Source of the DNA: Nocardioides alkalitolerans DSM 16699
GTDB lineage: Bacteria > Actinomycetota > Actinomycetes > Propionibacteriales > Nocardioidaceae
Length of the DNA: 64,000 bases
Assembly (NCBI RefSeq): GCF_000426525.1
Contig: NZ_KE384533.1
Coordinates: forward strand, 248,001-312,000
Direction of reading: 5' to 3'
Both the position numbers and the translations under genes were made by a program. Each line of letters begins with the position of its first letter. Position 1 is the first letter of the stretch. Below, piece by piece: positions 8,487 to 18,835 of this stretch. The notes below the pieces were generated by a model. The model saw only the letters and a program-made list of their open reading frames with translations. It did no database searches and had not been told where the DNA came from.

Positions 8487-9137
8487 CTACTCCGCCGCCG
8501 GCGGGGCCGTGGCCGGGTCGACCACGAGCACCTGCGCCGCGCGGACGACGCGGTCGCCGATGCGGTAGCCCGCCTTGGCGACGATCTTCACCGTCTGCAC
8601 CGTGACGTCGGGGTCCTCGCCCAGGTGGGAGAGGGCCTCGTGCACGTTCGGGTCGAACGCGTCGCCCGGCGTGCCGAACCGCGTCAGGCCCTGCGCCCCG
8701 ACCACTCGTTCGAGCTGGTCGGCGACGGCCTTGAAGCCACCGTCGAGCGGCCCGTGCTCCTTGGCGCGGTCGATGTTGTCGAGCACCTCCACGACGGGGG
8801 CGAGCACCTTGTACGACGCGTTCTGCGCCAGCAGGTCGCGGTCGCGCTCGACCCGTCGCTTGTAGTTGAGGAACTCGGCCTGCAGGCGCTGCAGATCGGC
8901 CGTGCGCTCGGCCAGCTCCATCTTCGTGACGACGAGCTCGTCCTGGGCCGGGTCGGGCTCGGCGCCGGCCTCGGGGTCGCCCCCGGTGACCACGTCGTCG
9001 CCCGCCAGGGCGTCCGCGACGACGTCCGGGTCGGGCCCGGTGTCGCCGGGGCCGCCCTCGGCCGAGGACTCCGGCTGGTCCGGCGCGTCGCCCTGCTCGC
9101 CCGGGTCGTCGCCCGGGTGGGGGTGGGCGTCGGTCAC
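8487..9137 (-). CDS. grpE: Nucleotide exchange factor GrpE
   Basis: The 216-residue GrpE has a long acidic, Gly/Asp-rich N-terminal extension (about 75 residues), a coiled-coil ([20 protein letters not shown]) and the C-terminal beta domain ([15 protein letters not shown]). It releases ADP from DnaK. The GTG start at 9137 overlaps the dnaK stop (GTGA), which couples synthesis of the two proteins. The length is normal for actinobacteria, where the acidic tail is variable. Confidence 0.96.
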   Translation of the reverse strand: MTDAHPHPGDDPGEQGDAPDQPESSAEGGPGDTGPDPDVVADALAGDDVVTGGDPEAGAEPDPAQDELVVTKMELAERTADLQRLQAEFLNYKRRVERDRDLLAQNASYKVLAPVVEVLDNIDRAKEHGPLDGGFKAVADQLERVVGAQGLTRFGTPGDAFDPNVHEALSHLGEDPDVTVQTVKIVAKAGYRIGDRVVRAAQVLVVDPATAPPAAE

Positions 9138-11011
9138 TTGGACTCACCCTCCGCGGGGCCGTCCGTGCCGTCGGTGGCCTCGGGCTCGTCGACGATCTCG
9201 GCGTCGACGACGTCGTCGTCGGCCTCGCCGGTCGAGCCGGTCGTGCCGCCGGCGGCGGACTGGTCGGCCTCGGCCGCGGCGTAGAGCGCCGCACCCATCT
9301 TCTGGCTCGACGTGTTGAGCTTGTCGACGCCCGAGGAGATGTCCTCCGCGCTCGCGTCGTCCTTGGCCAGCGTGGCCTTCAGCTCGTCGACGTCGGCCTG
9401 GACCTCGGTCTTGACGTCCTCCGGCAGCTTCTCGGCGTTCTCGCCGAGGAACTTCTCGGTCGTGTAGACGAGCTGGTCGGCGGTGTTACGAGCCTCGACG
9501 GCGGAGCGACGGTTGGCGTCCTCCTCCGCGTACTGCTCGGCCTCCTTGACCATGCGGTCGATCTCGTCCTTGCCGAGGGCGGAGCCGCCGGAGATCGTCA
9601 TCGACTGCTCGCGGCCCGAGGCCTGGTCCTTCGCCGACACGTGCACGATGCCGTTGGCGTCGATGTCGAACGTGACCTCGATCTTCGGCACGCCGCGCGG
9701 GGCCGGCGGGAGACCGGTGAGCTCGAAGTTGCCGAGGGGCTGGTTCTGGCCCCACATCTGGCGCTCGCCCTGCGCGACCTTGATCTCGACCGACGGCTGG
9801 TTGTCGTCGGCCGTCGTAAAGATCTCGCTGCGCTTGGTCGGGATCGTGGTGTTGCGCTCGATCAGGGTGGTCATGACGCCGCCCTTGGTCTCGATGCCGA
9901 GGCTCAGCGGCGTGACGTCGAGGAGCAGCACGTCCTTGACCTCGCCCTTGAGCACGCCGGCCTGGAGGGCCGCACCGAGCGCGACGACCTCGTCGGGGTT
10001 GACGCCCTTGTTGGGCTCCTTGCCGCCGAGCAGCTCCTTGACCGCCTCGGCCACGGCCGGCATGCGGGTGGACCCACCCACGAGCACGACGTGGTCGATC
10101 GCGGCGACGGCGACGCCGCCGTCCTTCAGCACCTGCTGGAAGGGCTTCTTGGTGCGCTCGAGCAGGTCGGCCGTGAGGCGCTGGAACTCGCCGCGCGTCA
10201 GCTTCTCCTCGAAGTGCAGCGGGCCCGACTCGCCGTGCGTGATGTAGGGCAGGTGGATCGTGGTCTCGCTCGAGCTCGAGAGCTCGATCTTGGCCTTCTC
10301 CGCGGCCTCCTGGAGGCGCTGCGCGGCGATCTTGTCGGCGGCGAGGTCGACGCCGTTGCTGTTCTTGAACTTGGTGACCATCCACTCGACGACGCGGTGG
10401 TCCCAGTCGTCACCACCGAGCTCGTTGTCGCCGCTGGTGGCCTTGACCTCGACGACGCCCTCGCCGATCTCGAGCAGGGACACGTCGAACGTGCCGCCAC
10501 CGAGGTCGAAGACGAGGATCGTCTGGTCGTCGCCCTTGTCGAGGCCGTAGGCGAGGGCGGCCGCGGTCGGCTCGTTGACGATGCGCGAGACGTTGAGGCC
10601 CGCGATCTCGCCGGCCTCCTTGGTGGCCTGGCGCTGCGAGTCGGAGAAGTACGCCGGCACGGTGATGACCGCGTCGGTGACGGGCTCACCGAGGTAGGCC
10701 TCGGCGTCGCGCTTCAGCTTCTGCAGCACGAAGGCGCTGATCTGCTGCGGGGTGAACGACTTGTCGTCGACCTTGGTCGTCCAGTCCGTGCCCATGTGGC
10801 GCTTCACGGAGCGGATGGTGCGGTCGACGTTGGTGACGGCCTGACGCTTGGCCACCTCGCCGACGAGGACCTCGCCGGACTTGGCGAACGCGACGACGGA
10901 CGGCGTCGTGCGCGCGCCCTCGGCGTTGGCGATGACGGTGGGCTCTCCACCCTCCAGGACGGCGACGACGGAGTTCGTCGTGCCGAGGTCGATACCGACT
11001 GCGCGAGCCAT
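9134..11011 (-). CDS. dnaK: Hsp70 chaperone DnaK
   Basis: A full-length 625-residue Hsp70. It has the ATPase-domain signatures GIDLGTTNS near the N-terminus, [16 protein letters not shown] [15 protein letters not shown] and [12 protein letters not shown], then the peptide-binding beta domain and an acidic C-terminal lid tail ([13 protein letters not shown]). ATG 11011 has an AGGAGG ribosome site; the upstream extension to 11251 is only open frame. It is the first gene of the heat-shock operon and lies behind a HAIR-type operator at 11165-11185. Confidence 0.98.
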   Translation of the reverse strand: MARAVGIDLGTTNSVVAVLEGGEPTVIANAEGARTTPSVVAFAKSGEVLVGEVAKRQAVTNVDRTIRSVKRHMGTDWTTKVDDKSFTPQQISAFVLQKLKRDAEAYLGEPVTDAVITVPAYFSDSQRQATKEAGEIAGLNVSRIVNEPTAAALAYGLDKGDDQTILVFDLGGGTFDVSLLEIGEGVVEVKATSGDNELGGDDWDHRVVEWMVTKFKNSNGVDLAADKIAAQRLQEAAEKAKIELSSSSETTIHLPYITHGESGPLHFEEKLTRGEFQRLTADLLERTKKPFQQVLKDGGVAVAAIDHVVLVGGSTRMPAVAEAVKELLGGKEPNKGVNPDEVVALGAALQAGVLKGEVKDVLLLDVTPLSLGIETKGGVMTTLIERNTTIPTKRSEIFTTADDNQPSVEIKVAQGERQMWGQNQPLGNFELTGLPPAPRGVPKIEVTFDIDANGIVHVSAKDQASGREQSMTISGGSALGKDEIDRMVKEAEQYAEEDANRRSAVEARNTADQLVYTTEKFLGENAEKLPEDVKTEVQADVDELKATLAKDDASAEDISSGVDKLNTSSQKMGAALYAAAEADQSAAGGTTGSTGEADDDVVDAEIVDEPEATDGTDGPAEGESK

Positions 11012-11164
11012 GTGTGCCTCCTGATGAACGGGACTGCTGGGAATGCTGCGGGTGCTGCTGGTCTGTGGTGCTGCTGGTGGGGCGGGGGTCGGGCGCCAGG
11101 TCTTCTCGGCCGGCGCCGGCCTCGTTCCTCCATCCTGCGTCGCCGGAGCGAGTCTGCCAAATAA

Positions 11165-11185
11165 CTTGAGTCGTCTCAACTCAAC
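11165..11185. promoter_or_regulatory. HAIR operator for HspR
   Basis: CTTGAGT, a 7-nt spacer, then ACTCAAC. This matches the HAIR consensus CTTGAGT-N7-ACTCAAG with one change at the last base. It lies about 155 bp ahead of the dnaK start in an AT-richer patch between dnaK and the divergent MFS gene. HspR binding here would repress the chaperone operon; the MFS gene could also be affected. Confidence 0.88.
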
Positions 11186-11273
11186 TTTGTTCGTACGACG
11201 TAACGCACCCCTGGTCTCGGTCATTCCCGGGGCGGGCACCTCGCGGTCCACCGACGACCGGCGACCACGGACA

Positions 11274-12503
11274 ATGGCCCCGATGGACGACGCGAGCAGG
11301 CCCGAGGCCCCCTTCCGCCTGCGGAGCGTGGCGCTGCCGGCCTACGGACCCAGCATCGCCGCGAGCATCGGGCAGGGCGCGATCCTGCCCGTGCTGGCGC
11401 TGCGGGCCCGCGAGCTGGGGGCCGACGTCGGCACCGCCGCCCTCGTCGTCGCCCTCCTCGGGGCGGGGATGCTGGTCGCGTCGCTGCCGGCCGGCTCCCT
11501 CGTGGCGCGGATCGGCGAGCGCCGCACCCTGGTGCTCGGCGGCGTCGTGCAGGCCGGGGCGACGGCGGTGGCCGCGCTCACCGGGTCGGTCGTCGCGCTC
11601 GCGCTCAGCGTCGTGGCCGCCGGCATGGCCTGGACGGCGTTCCACATCGCCCGGCAGGGCTTCATCATCGACGCCGTCCCCGAGTCCTACCGCGCCCGCG
11701 CCCTCTCGGCGCTCGGCGCCAGCAGCCGCGTCGGCTTCCTCGTCGGGCCGCTCCTCGGTGCGCTGCTCATCCCGTACGCCGGCATCGCCGGGGCCTTCTG
11801 GCTCGCGACCGGCACCGGGCTCGTCGGCGGGCTCGTCGCGCTCCTCGTGCCCGACCTCGGGGCCGACACCCGTGCGGCGCAACGCCTGGCGGGTCCCGTC
11901 CGGGTGGTCGACGTCATCCGCGACCACCGGCGCACGCTCCTCACCCTCGGCGTCGCCGTGGTCGTGATCGGCGTCAGCCGGTCGCTGCGGCAGGGCCTGC
12001 TGCCGCTGTGGGCGGAGTCCGTCGGCATCTCGGCCTCCACCACGTCGTTGATGTTCGCCGTGGCCGCCGCGGTCGACATCGCCTTCTTCGTGCCGGGCGG
12101 CTGGCTGATGGACAAGCGCGGGCGCGCGCTGGTCGCCGTACCGGTGGTGCTGGCCGTGGCCGTGGGGTGCCTGCTGCTGCCGCTGACGTCGGGCACGGCG
12201 AGCGTGCTGGCCGTGATGGTGCTGATCGCCGCGGGCAACGGGCTCGGGTCGGGCATCGTGATGACCCTCGGGGCCGACACGGCACCCACCGTGGGTCGGG
12301 CGCAGTACCTCGGCGCGTGGCGGCTGTGCGCCGAGACCGGCAGCGTGGGCGGGCCCGCGTCCGTCAGCGCGCTGGCCGCCGTCGCCCCGCTCGGGGTGGT
12401 CGCGGTCGTGATCGGCGGCCTGCTGCTCGCCGGCACCGGCTGGGTGGGGTACTGGACCCGTCGGGTCGACCGGTCACGGGCGGCCCGCGTCGTCACTGGA
12501 TGA
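11274..12503 (+). CDS. MFS transporter
   Basis: About 409 residues with roughly twelve hydrophobic spans, the loop 2-3 signature region ([18 protein letters not shown]) and the second-half loop [14 protein letters not shown]. The layout fits drug or metabolite exporters of the major facilitator superfamily; substrate unknown. ATG 11274 (MAPMDD) is preferred, and ATG 11283 in the same frame is possible; ribosome sites are weak. It is divergent from dnaK. Its end overlaps the convergent gene at 12493 by 11 bp. Confidence 0.85.
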   Translation: MAPMDDASRPEAPFRLRSVALPAYGPSIAASIGQGAILPVLALRARELGADVGTAALVVALLGAGMLVASLPAGSLVARIGERRTLVLGGVVQAGATAVAALTGSVVALALSVVAAGMAWTAFHIARQGFIIDAVPESYRARALSALGASSRVGFLVGPLLGALLIPYAGIAGAFWLATGTGLVGGLVALLVPDLGADTRAAQRLAGPVRVVDVIRDHRRTLLTLGVAVVVIGVSRSLRQGLLPLWAESVGISASTTSLMFAVAAAVDIAFFVPGGWLMDKRGRALVAVPVVLAVAVGCLLLPLTSGTASVLAVMVLIAAGNGLGSGIVMTLGADTAPTVGRAQYLGAWRLCAETGSVGGPASVSALAAVAPLGVVAVVIGGLLLAGTGWVGYWTRRVDRSRAARVVTG

Positions 12504-13068
12504 CGACGGTGACCTCGTTCGACTCCAGACCGTTCTCGCTGTCGACGACCCGCAGCACGTTGTCGCCGGGACGACCCAGCTCGACGAAGGTCGAGAACAG
12601 CTCGCCGGACACGTTCGCGGCGCCGCCGACGTCGTTCCAGGAGCCGTCGGTGAGCCGCTGCACCGTGAGGATCGCGCCGTCACCACCCGTGTAGAGCCCC
12701 GAGAGGTCGATGCGCTCCATCGGGCCGGCCGTCGCCGTGCTGGCCTGCAGCGTGATCGAGGGCTCGGCGGCCTCGGTGGTCGTGGTCTCCGCCGGCTCCT
12801 CCGGAGCGGGCTCCTCCGTCGACTCGCCGCCCTCGGGCGTCAGCGTGATGAGCGGGCCCGTCGGGGAGTCCGTGAGCGACACCTCCGGCAGCACGAGGGT
12901 CGGCTGCTCGGCCGCACCCCCACCACCGCCGCCGCCACCCTCGCCGAGCCCGAGGAAGCGCGTGCCGCCGAGGGCCACGAGACCCACGATCAGCCCCACG
13001 ACCAGCCCGACCCCCACGAGGGCGATCACGCCCACCAGTACCGGCCGGTCCTCAGCCTCGTCCGCCAC
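12493..13068 (-). CDS. Membrane-anchored extracellular protein, unknown
   Basis: A 191-residue protein: a short acidic N-terminus, one membrane span (VLVGVIALVGVGLVVGLIVGLVAL, described here by position about residues 10-33), a Gly-run linker, a Glu/Pro/Thr-rich stretch and a C-terminal beta-rich domain (about 110-191) that ends in SNEVTVVIQ, reminiscent of small Ig-like folds. The GTG at 13068 has GAGGGAG in front. Function unknown; topology suggests an exported domain held on a flexible stalk. Confidence 0.7.
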   Translation of the reverse strand: MADEAEDRPVLVGVIALVGVGLVVGLIVGLVALGGTRFLGLGEGGGGGGGGAAEQPTLVLPEVSLTDSPTGPLITLTPEGGESTEEPAPEEPAETTTTEAAEPSITLQASTATAGPMERIDLSGLYTGGDGAILTVQRLTDGSWNDVGGAANVSGELFSTFVELGRPGDNVLRVVDSENGLESNEVTVVIQ

Positions 13069-13182
13069 CGTCTGGCTCCCTCGTGTCTCGGCTCCGCGCG
13101 GGCTCGCGCTCGGGCCATTGTGGTCGGAGGTGTCAAGGCGACCAAACCCGCCCGGCCCCCGACCGGACCGGCACCGACCGGC

Positions 13183-14124
13183 TCAGCCGTCGACGCGCTC
13201 GGCGTCCACCGCATACGTCGCGGCCGGCTTGACCTTGTCGTCGCCGCAGCTCTGCCGCCGGGGCTCGCCGCGGCCGGTCGTGACGGTGCACTCCCACCGC
13301 TCGACCCCGCCCGCCCGCCGGACCGTGAAGACCGGGCGCGCACCGGGCTGGGCGTCGGGCTGGGCGTCGGGCTCCCGCCGTACGTCGTCGGCCGCGCGCA
13401 GCGCCAGCAGCGTCCGCAGGTGCAGGTCGGCCGCCTGCACCGCGCCCGGGTCGCCGGCGCGGCCCCGGGTGCGCGCGACGGGCACCTCCCCGGCGGCGAC
13501 GGCGGCGCACACCGGCACGGCGTCGCCGGCGTCGAGCCGACCGAGCGTCAGGCCCGAGGGCAGCGCCAGGAGGGTCGCCGAGAACCGGTGACCGCCGAGG
13601 TGGGTCGTCTCCCAGGTGCCGTCGGGCCAGCGCGCGGCGAGGGCGTCGACCACGGGGCGGCCGAGCTCGGCGCAGCACACGTCGCGCCGGCCGTTGGTGC
13701 AGACGAGCCAGAGCGGGGCGTCGTACGGCGCGAAGCCCGGCGCCGTGCCCGCGCGCAGGTGGTCGGGGGTCAGCGCGAGCACCTCGTCGTCGGCGAGGAG
13801 GGCGGAGGCGACCGCGAAGCCGGCCTCGCCGCGGCGGGCCAGGAACACGCGGCGGGCGGCGTCGGCGTTCTCGGGCCGGCCGGGCCGGCGCACGAGCTGC
13901 ACCCGCGCGCCCGCCACACCGTCGAGCTCGCGGAGGTGGGCGGCGACGGCGTCGGGCAGGCGGCTCTCCTTCAGGGCCTTGCGACCCCACGGACCGGGCT
14001 GCTCGACGAGCAGCCAGAGCGTCTCCGTCGGGGCCGAGCCCGCCAGCGGCTCCTCGTCGGCGGCGCTGGCCGCGGCACAGCGGAAGGTCGCCTCCCCGAC
14101 CGGCCCGACCGGCCCGCCGCTCAC
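13183..14124 (-). CDS. Sucrase/ferredoxin-like (Suc-Fer) family protein
   Basis: A 313-residue member of the Suc_Fer-like family, which has a thioredoxin-like ferredoxin fold. Recognisable elements are [19 protein letters not shown] at the N-terminus, the cysteine stretch [18 protein letters not shown] and the [12 protein letters not shown] motif; the last two are where family members bind a 2Fe-2S cluster. The biochemical role of bacterial members is unclear. The GTG start overlaps the stop of the LuxR gene at 14121 (GTGA), so the two are co-translated and the LuxR protein is upstream in the same operon. Confidence 0.85.
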   Translation of the reverse strand: MSGGPVGPVGEATFRCAAASAADEEPLAGSAPTETLWLLVEQPGPWGRKALKESRLPDAVAAHLRELDGVAGARVQLVRRPGRPENADAARRVFLARRGEAGFAVASALLADDEVLALTPDHLRAGTAPGFAPYDAPLWLVCTNGRRDVCCAELGRPVVDALAARWPDGTWETTHLGGHRFSATLLALPSGLTLGRLDAGDAVPVCAAVAAGEVPVARTRGRAGDPGAVQAADLHLRTLLALRAADDVRREPDAQPDAQPGARPVFTVRRAGGVERWECTVTTGRGEPRRQSCGDDKVKPAATYAVDAERVDG

Positions 14125-17100
14125 GGGAGCAGCCCCTTGCGGCGGGCGAGGGCGGCGGCCTCGGTGCGGCTCGCGGCGCCGAGCTTGCCGAGGATGTTCG
14201 AGACGTGCACCGACACCGTCTTCACGCTGATGTAGAGCTGGCGCGCGATCTCGCCGTTGGTGCGGCCCTGGGCGACGAGCGCCAGGATCTCCTCCTCGCG
14301 GGGGGTGAGCGCGTCGGAGGCGGGGGCGGGACGCCGCGCCCGCCCGGTGCGGCTGCCCCGTCCGGCCCCGCCGGCGGCCGTCAGGTCGTCGATGAGCGGC
14401 GAGAGACCCAGGTGGCGGGCCGTGTCACGGGCCAGGTCGGCGACCTCGCGGGCGCGGGCCGTCTCCCCCACCGCGCGCAGCACGATCGCGAAGTGGGTGC
14501 GCACCTGCGCGAGCGCCGAGGGGTTGCCGTAGGCCGACGCGGCCTCCTCGGCCCGCCGCCACGCGGCGACGAGCGTCTCCTCGTCCGGGGGCTCCAGGTC
14601 GGCGGCCCAGCGCCAGCGCAGCACCTCGGCCTCGAGCCGCGCGGCCCACGCCTGCCCCTCCGGCCCCATCGTCAGGCCGGACTCGCGCACGTCGGCCAGC
14701 ACGCGGCGGCCGTCCTCGGCCAGCCGGTCGGCCGTGGGCGCCCAGGCGAGGCGCTGCTCCTCGACGAGGCCGTCGCCCCCGCGTCCGGCGGCGGCGGAGG
14801 CCAGCACGCCGAGCGTCGTCGCGGCGAGGCGCAACCGGGCCTGGAAGAACTCGCGCCACGTGACCGTCACGGAGCGCACCACGGCGTCGTACACCTCGAC
14901 CGCGGCCTGCGGGTCGCGGCGGTGCTCGTGCACGGTCAGCTCGGCGGTGGCGCCGCCGATGGCGACGAGCCCCTCCTGGCGCCACGTGCGGCGCAGCGCC
15001 TTCGCGCGGGCGAGCGCGTCGGCCTCGCCCCGCGCCGCGCCCACCCGCACGCGCAGCGACGTCAGCATCGCCTCGTTGAGCGGCGGCGGCGCCTGGCCGC
15101 CCATGTCGGTCAGCTCGAGCACGTCGCTCCAGGCCCCGCGCTCCAGCGCTACGGAGGCCTGCATGAAGCGGCAGTCGAACGCGTACGGCGCCCAGGGCGT
15201 GCCGGCCGCGGCGCCGCGTCGTACGCCCCGCGCGAAGGCGTCGGCCGCGAGGTCGTGCTCGGCGCGGTCCTGGTGGAGCCGACCGAGGAAGTAGAGGGCG
15301 CGCAGCTCGGCGTTGACCGCGCGGGCGGCGCGGGCGCGGCGGATGACGTCCTCCATCGAGCGGCGCACCTCCTCGACCGGGCCGTCGCGGTCGAGGCCGA
15401 CGAGGGTGGTGAGCGCGTCGGTCGCCAGTCGCGGCAGGTCGTGCTTCTCGGCCTCGCCCAGCGCCTCGAGCGCCACCTGGCGGGCCGGCTCGTGCTGGTC
15501 GTCGGCGCTCAGCGCGCGGGCGTGGAACGACAGCGCCCGCACCCGGACGACGGCCGGGGCGTCGGCGGTGAGGTCGACGGCCTCGCGGGTCCAGGCCACG
15601 AGGTCCTCGGAGGTGTCGGTCATGCCGACCGCGGTCGCCAGCGCGGTGAGCAGCTCGCCGCGCAGGGCCGGCGGGGCGTCGGTGTCGAGGCGGTCGAGCT
15701 GCTCGCGCACCACGGCCGCGGCCCGGTCGAAGTGGCCCGCCGCGATGAGGGCGTCGGCGGTGCGGGTCACGAGGCGGGCGAGCGTGGAGTCGTCGAGCTC
15801 GCCGACGCCCGGGGCGGTGCGCAGGGCGAGCGCGTGCTGGAAGTGCTGGGCGGCCTCCTCCGGCGCGCCCACGCGCATGGCGTCGCCGCCCGCCTCGATG
15901 CTGGCGCGCAGGGCGGTCGCCGGGTCCTGGCCCAGGCGGGCGTGGCGCGCGAGCTCGGCGGCGCTGCCGGGGGCGCGACCGTCGACGATCGCGGCGGCGT
16001 ACGTGGCGTGCAGGCGCACCCGCTCGCCGGGCAGCAGGTCGTCGTACACGGCCTCGCCCAGCAGCGCGTGGCGGAACACGTAGGAGTCGTCGCCGCGCGG
16101 CTCGAGCACGTTCATCTCGACCGCGCGCCGGATCCCCTGCTCGAGCTCGTCGTCGACCAGCCCGGAGGCCTGGGCGAGCATGGCGTGGCTGACCCGACGC
16201 CCGGAGGCGGAGGCCACCCGCACGATCCGCGTCGCGTCGTCGTCGAGCCGGTCGAGGCGCACCAGCAGCACGTCGGCGAGGTCGTCGGGCAGGCCGCCGT
16301 CGCTGCCGCGGGCGGCCACCACCAGCTCCTCCACGAAGAAGGCGTTGCCCTCGGCCCGGGCCACGATCTGGGCCACCTCGGCCGCCGTGAGCCCGTCGGC
16401 GTGCAGCCCGCGCACGAGGCCGCGCACGAGGCGTCGTACGTCGGGGGCGCGCAGCGGGTCGAGCTGCAGGCGCTGCACGTCGCGCAGGCGGGACCACTCC
16501 GCGACCTGGCGGCGCAGCGGGTGGCGGCGGTGCAGGTCGTCGGAGCGGTAGGACGCCACCACCGCGACCGGGCCCGAGAAGGGGCGGGTGAAGAGGAAGG
16601 ACAGCATGTCGCGCGTCGACTGGTCGGCCCAGTGCGCGTCCTCGATCACGACGAGGAAGGGGGCGTGCTCGGCGACGGCCTCGAGCAGCGCGTGGATCGC
16701 GGGGAAGAGGTCGCCGCGGGCCAGGCTGGCGGCGTCGTCGCCCTCGCCCGTGCGCAGCCGGCGACCGGGCTGCAGGCGGGCCAGCGTGGGGTGGGCCTCG
16801 ACGACGGCGGCGACCACGTCGGGCAGCTCGCGGTCGAGACGACCGAGGATCTCGGAGAACGGCAGGTAGGGCAGCGCCGAGTCGGCGAAGTCGAGGCAGT
16901 GGCCGGCGCCGACGTTCCAGCCGGCGGCGAAGGCCCGGTCGCGCAGCTCGGTCAGCAGGCGGGTCTTGCCCACGCCGGCGTCACCGGCGAGCAGGACGGC
17001 GGGCGGGGCGACGTGGTCGGGACCCGCAGCCGCCCCGGACGCACCGATGCCGAGCCACGAGCACAGCTGCTCGAGCTCGGCGTCACGCCCGACGAGGGTC

Positions 17101-17153
17101 GAGCTGCGTGGGGCGGCGGGCACGGGGTCCATGATCCCCGAGACCTCGGACAT
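14121..17153 (-). CDS. Large ATPase-LuxR transcriptional regulator
   Basis: About 1010 residues. An AAA/STAND-type ATPase is at the N-terminus ([12 protein letters not shown], Walker [15 protein letters not shown], Walker [14 protein letters not shown]). A long helical TPR-like middle follows, then a C-terminal LuxR/GerE DNA-binding domain ([20 protein letters not shown] to [20 protein letters not shown]). These MalT/LAL-type regulators sense a ligand and activate transcription. The start is uncertain: GTG 17162, ATG 17153 and ATG 17132 are all possible and none has a strong ribosome site. It is the first gene of an operon with the Suc-Fer-like protein. Confidence 0.9.
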   Translation of the reverse strand: MSEVSGIMDPVPAAPRSSTLVGRDAELEQLCSWLGIGASGAAAGPDHVAPPAVLLAGDAGVGKTRLLTELRDRAFAAGWNVGAGHCLDFADSALPYLPFSEILGRLDRELPDVVAAVVEAHPTLARLQPGRRLRTGEGDDAASLARGDLFPAIHALLEAVAEHAPFLVVIEDAHWADQSTRDMLSFLFTRPFSGPVAVVASYRSDDLHRRHPLRRQVAEWSRLRDVQRLQLDPLRAPDVRRLVRGLVRGLHADGLTAAEVAQIVARAEGNAFFVEELVVAARGSDGGLPDDLADVLLVRLDRLDDDATRIVRVASASGRRVSHAMLAQASGLVDDELEQGIRRAVEMNVLEPRGDDSYVFRHALLGEAVYDDLLPGERVRLHATYAAAIVDGRAPGSAAELARHARLGQDPATALRASIEAGGDAMRVGAPEEAAQHFQHALALRTAPGVGELDDSTLARLVTRTADALIAAGHFDRAAAVVREQLDRLDTDAPPALRGELLTALATAVGMTDTSEDLVAWTREAVDLTADAPAVVRVRALSFHARALSADDQHEPARQVALEALGEAEKHDLPRLATDALTTLVGLDRDGPVEEVRRSMEDVIRRARAARAVNAELRALYFLGRLHQDRAEHDLAADAFARGVRRGAAAGTPWAPYAFDCRFMQASVALERGAWSDVLELTDMGGQAPPPLNEAMLTSLRVRVGAARGEADALARAKALRRTWRQEGLVAIGGATAELTVHEHRRDPQAAVEVYDAVVRSVTVTWREFFQARLRLAATTLGVLASAAAGRGGDGLVEEQRLAWAPTADRLAEDGRRVLADVRESGLTMGPEGQAWAARLEAEVLRWRWAADLEPPDEETLVAAWRRAEEAASAYGNPSALAQVRTHFAIVLRAVGETARAREVADLARDTARHLGLSPLIDDLTAAGGAGRGSRTGRARRPAPASDALTPREEEILALVAQGRTNGEIARQLYISVKTVSVHVSNILGKLGAASRTEAAALARRKGLLP

Positions 17154-17194
17154 CGGGTGCACCGCCGGCCCCCGTGTCGGTCAGGGCGTGCGGC

Positions 17195-17323
17195 TCAGCG
17201 GAACTTGGGGCGCGGGGTCTCGTCGGAGACGCGGCGGGCGGCGCGACGACCGAGCGAGCGGCGCAGGGACTCGACGCGGTAGCGGTGCTCGGCGGCGAGG
17301 TAGGCGGGCGTGGACTGGAACAT
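17195..17323 (-). CDS. Small basic protein, 42 residues
   Basis: A short reading frame starts at ATG 17323 with a strong GGAGGAG ribosome site. It begins MFQSTPAYLAAEHRYRVE, continues with an Arg-rich helix (SLRRSLGRRAARR) and ends TPRPKFR at 17195. Codon choice is typical of this genome. The strong ribosome site and the position directly ahead of the LuxR gene support it being real. It contains no known motif; similar tiny basic proteins are common in actinobacteria but of unknown function. Confidence 0.65.
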   Translation of the reverse strand: MFQSTPAYLAAEHRYRVESLRRSLGRRAARRVSDETPRPKFR

Positions 17324-17381
17324 GGGGGTCTCCTCCGTAGGAGCCGATCGAACCCAGGGGTGGGGTCGCCGGCAGCGTGGG

Positions 17382-17427
17382 ACCTACGTTCGCCGTCTGA
17401 GGTAGGGCGGCACATCGGGCATGTGCC
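17382..17427. promoter_or_regulatory. Inverted repeats ahead of the 42-residue gene and LuxR gene
   Basis: GGCACAT (17409-17415) and ATGTGCC (17421-17427) are perfect 7-bp arms around CGGGC. A second pair, CCTAC and GTAGG, flanks about 15 bp just to the left. The patch is 60-100 bp upstream of the small gene's start on the minus strand, where an operator would be expected. The regulator is unknown; the LuxR protein itself is a candidate. Confidence 0.45.
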
Positions 17428-17495
17428 TTAGGTGGGTCTGTACAGGACGCTGATCGTGTGATAGCGGTCACTCGGCGTGTGACCGGGCCCGCCCG

Positions 17496-17585
17496 CAGTT
17501 TCGCCGCTCGAGCGGCGAAACTGGAACCTTGCGACCTGAATTCAGGGTGCCAAGAGGAGGTTTAACCGCTCGAGCGGCGAAACTG
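17496..17585. repeat. REP-like pair of palindromes
   Basis: A perfect 28-bp palindrome (CAGTTTCG-CCGCTCGAGCGG-CGAAACTG) spans 17496-17523. Its right 20 bases recur exactly at 17566-17585, where the left arm is degenerate. Between them is CCTGAATTCAGG (17535-17546), also palindromic. The unit looks like an intergenic REP or BIME element, possibly left by a RAYT-type or miniature transposon. It fills the otherwise empty gap after hutI. Confidence 0.7.
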
Positions 17586-17638
17586 CCGCCCGCTCGGTGC
17601 CGCCCGCTCGGTGCCGCCCGCTCGGTGCCGCCCGCTCA
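17586..17638. repeat. 14-bp tandem repeat at the 3' end of hutI
   Basis: The unit CCGCCCGCTCGGTG is present three times exactly (17586-17627) plus a partial fourth copy (17628-17638). The last copy contains the hutI stop codon (17636-17638). It directly abuts the REP-like palindromes, so it may have arisen by slippage next to them. Confidence 0.8.
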
Positions 17639-18835
17639 CACCCGCCCGAGCACGGGCCGCCCGCGCTGCCAGACGCCCGCGACGAGGGGCACGCCGGGGC
17701 GGTAGGCGAGGTGGGTGTGGCTCGGGGCGTCGAGCAGCACGAGGTCGGCGTCGGCGCCGACGCGCAGCACCCCGACGTCGTCGCGGTCCAGCGCCCGGGC
17801 CCCGCCGCGGGTCGCCGCGTGCACGGCCTCGGTCGGCGTCATCCCCATCTCCCGCACGGCCAGCGCGACGCAGAACGGCAGCGAGCTGGTGAAGCAGGAG
17901 CCGGGGTTGCAGTCCGACGCGATCGCGACGTGCGCGCCGGCGTCGATCAGGCGGCGGGCGTCGGGGTAGGGCTGCCGCGTCGAGAACTCCACGCCCGGCA
18001 GCAGCGTCGCGACCGTGCCGGAGTCGACCAGCGCGTCGACGTCCGCGTCGTCGAGGTAGGTGCAGTGGTCGACCGCCGCCAGGCCCAGCTCGGCGGCGAG
18101 GCGCACCCCGGGGCCCGGGCCGAGCTGGTTGGCGTGCAGCCGACCGCGCAGGCCCGCCGCGGCGCCCGCCGCCAGCACGGCCCGCGCCTGGTCGGCGTCG
18201 AAGGCGCCGGTCTCGCAGAAGACGTCGATCCACCGCGCGTACGGCGCGCAGGCCGCGAGCATCGGGCCGGTGACGAGGTCGACGTACGCCGCCGCGTCGC
18301 CCGCGCCGCCGTCCGCCGCGGCCGGGACGACGTGGGCGCCGAGGAAGGTCGTCTCCGGGGTCAGCTGCTGCGCGACGGCGAGGCTGCGGGCCTCGTCGTA
18401 CGGCGTGAGCCCGTAGCCCGACTTGATCTCGACGGTCGTCGTGCCCTGCCGGAGCATCTCGCCGACCAGCCGGGTCGCGTTCGCCAGGAGGGCCTCGTCG
18501 GTGGCCGCACGGGTGAGGCCGACGGTGCGCCGGATGCCGCCCGCGGCGTACGACTCCCCGGCCATCCGCGCCGCGAACTCGTCGGCCCGGTCGCCGGCGA
18601 AGACCAGGTGGCTGTGGGAGTCGACGAAGCCGGGGAGGACGGCCCGCCCGCCCGCGTCGACGTGCTGGTCGGCCGCGAGCGCGTCGGGGCGCTCCCGCGC
18701 CTCGGCGGCGGTGCCGATCCACGCGACCCGGGCGCCGTCGACCACGAGCGCCGCGTCGGCCACCAGGTCGGGGCCCTCGTCGCCGACCCGGCCGGTCAGC
18801 AGCTCGCCGATGTTCGTGAGGAGGGTGCTGGTCAC
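17636..18835 (-). CDS. hutI: Imidazolonepropionase HutI
   Basis: HutI opens the imidazolone ring to give N-formimino-L-glutamate, the third step of histidine breakdown. The 399-residue amidohydrolase has the metal motif VDSHSHLVF (His74, His76), substrate region [42 protein letters not shown] and the late ASDCNPGSC motif. These are diagnostic for HutI. The GTG at 18835 overlaps the hutF stop (GTGA), so the two are co-translated. The stop lies in a 14-bp tandem repeat. Confidence 0.96.
   Translation of the reverse strand: MTSTLLTNIGELLTGRVGDEGPDLVADAALVVDGARVAWIGTAAEARERPDALAADQHVDAGGRAVLPGFVDSHSHLVFAGDRADEFAARMAGESYAAGGIRRTVGLTRAATDEALLANATRLVGEMLRQGTTTVEIKSGYGLTPYDEARSLAVAQQLTPETTFLGAHVVPAAADGGAGDAAAYVDLVTGPMLAACAPYARWIDVFCETGAFDADQARAVLAAGAAAGLRGRLHANQLGPGPGVRLAAELGLAAVDHCTYLDDADVDALVDSGTVATLLPGVEFSTRQPYPDARRLIDAGAHVAIASDCNPGSCFTSSLPFCVALAVREMGMTPTEAVHAATRGGARALDRDDVGVLRVGADADLVLLDAPSHTHLAYRPGVPLVAGVWQRGRPVLGRV

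Noticed and set aside
17586..17638. Tandem array as a CRISPR
   Set aside because: Units are contiguous 14-mers without spacers, and no cas genes are near.
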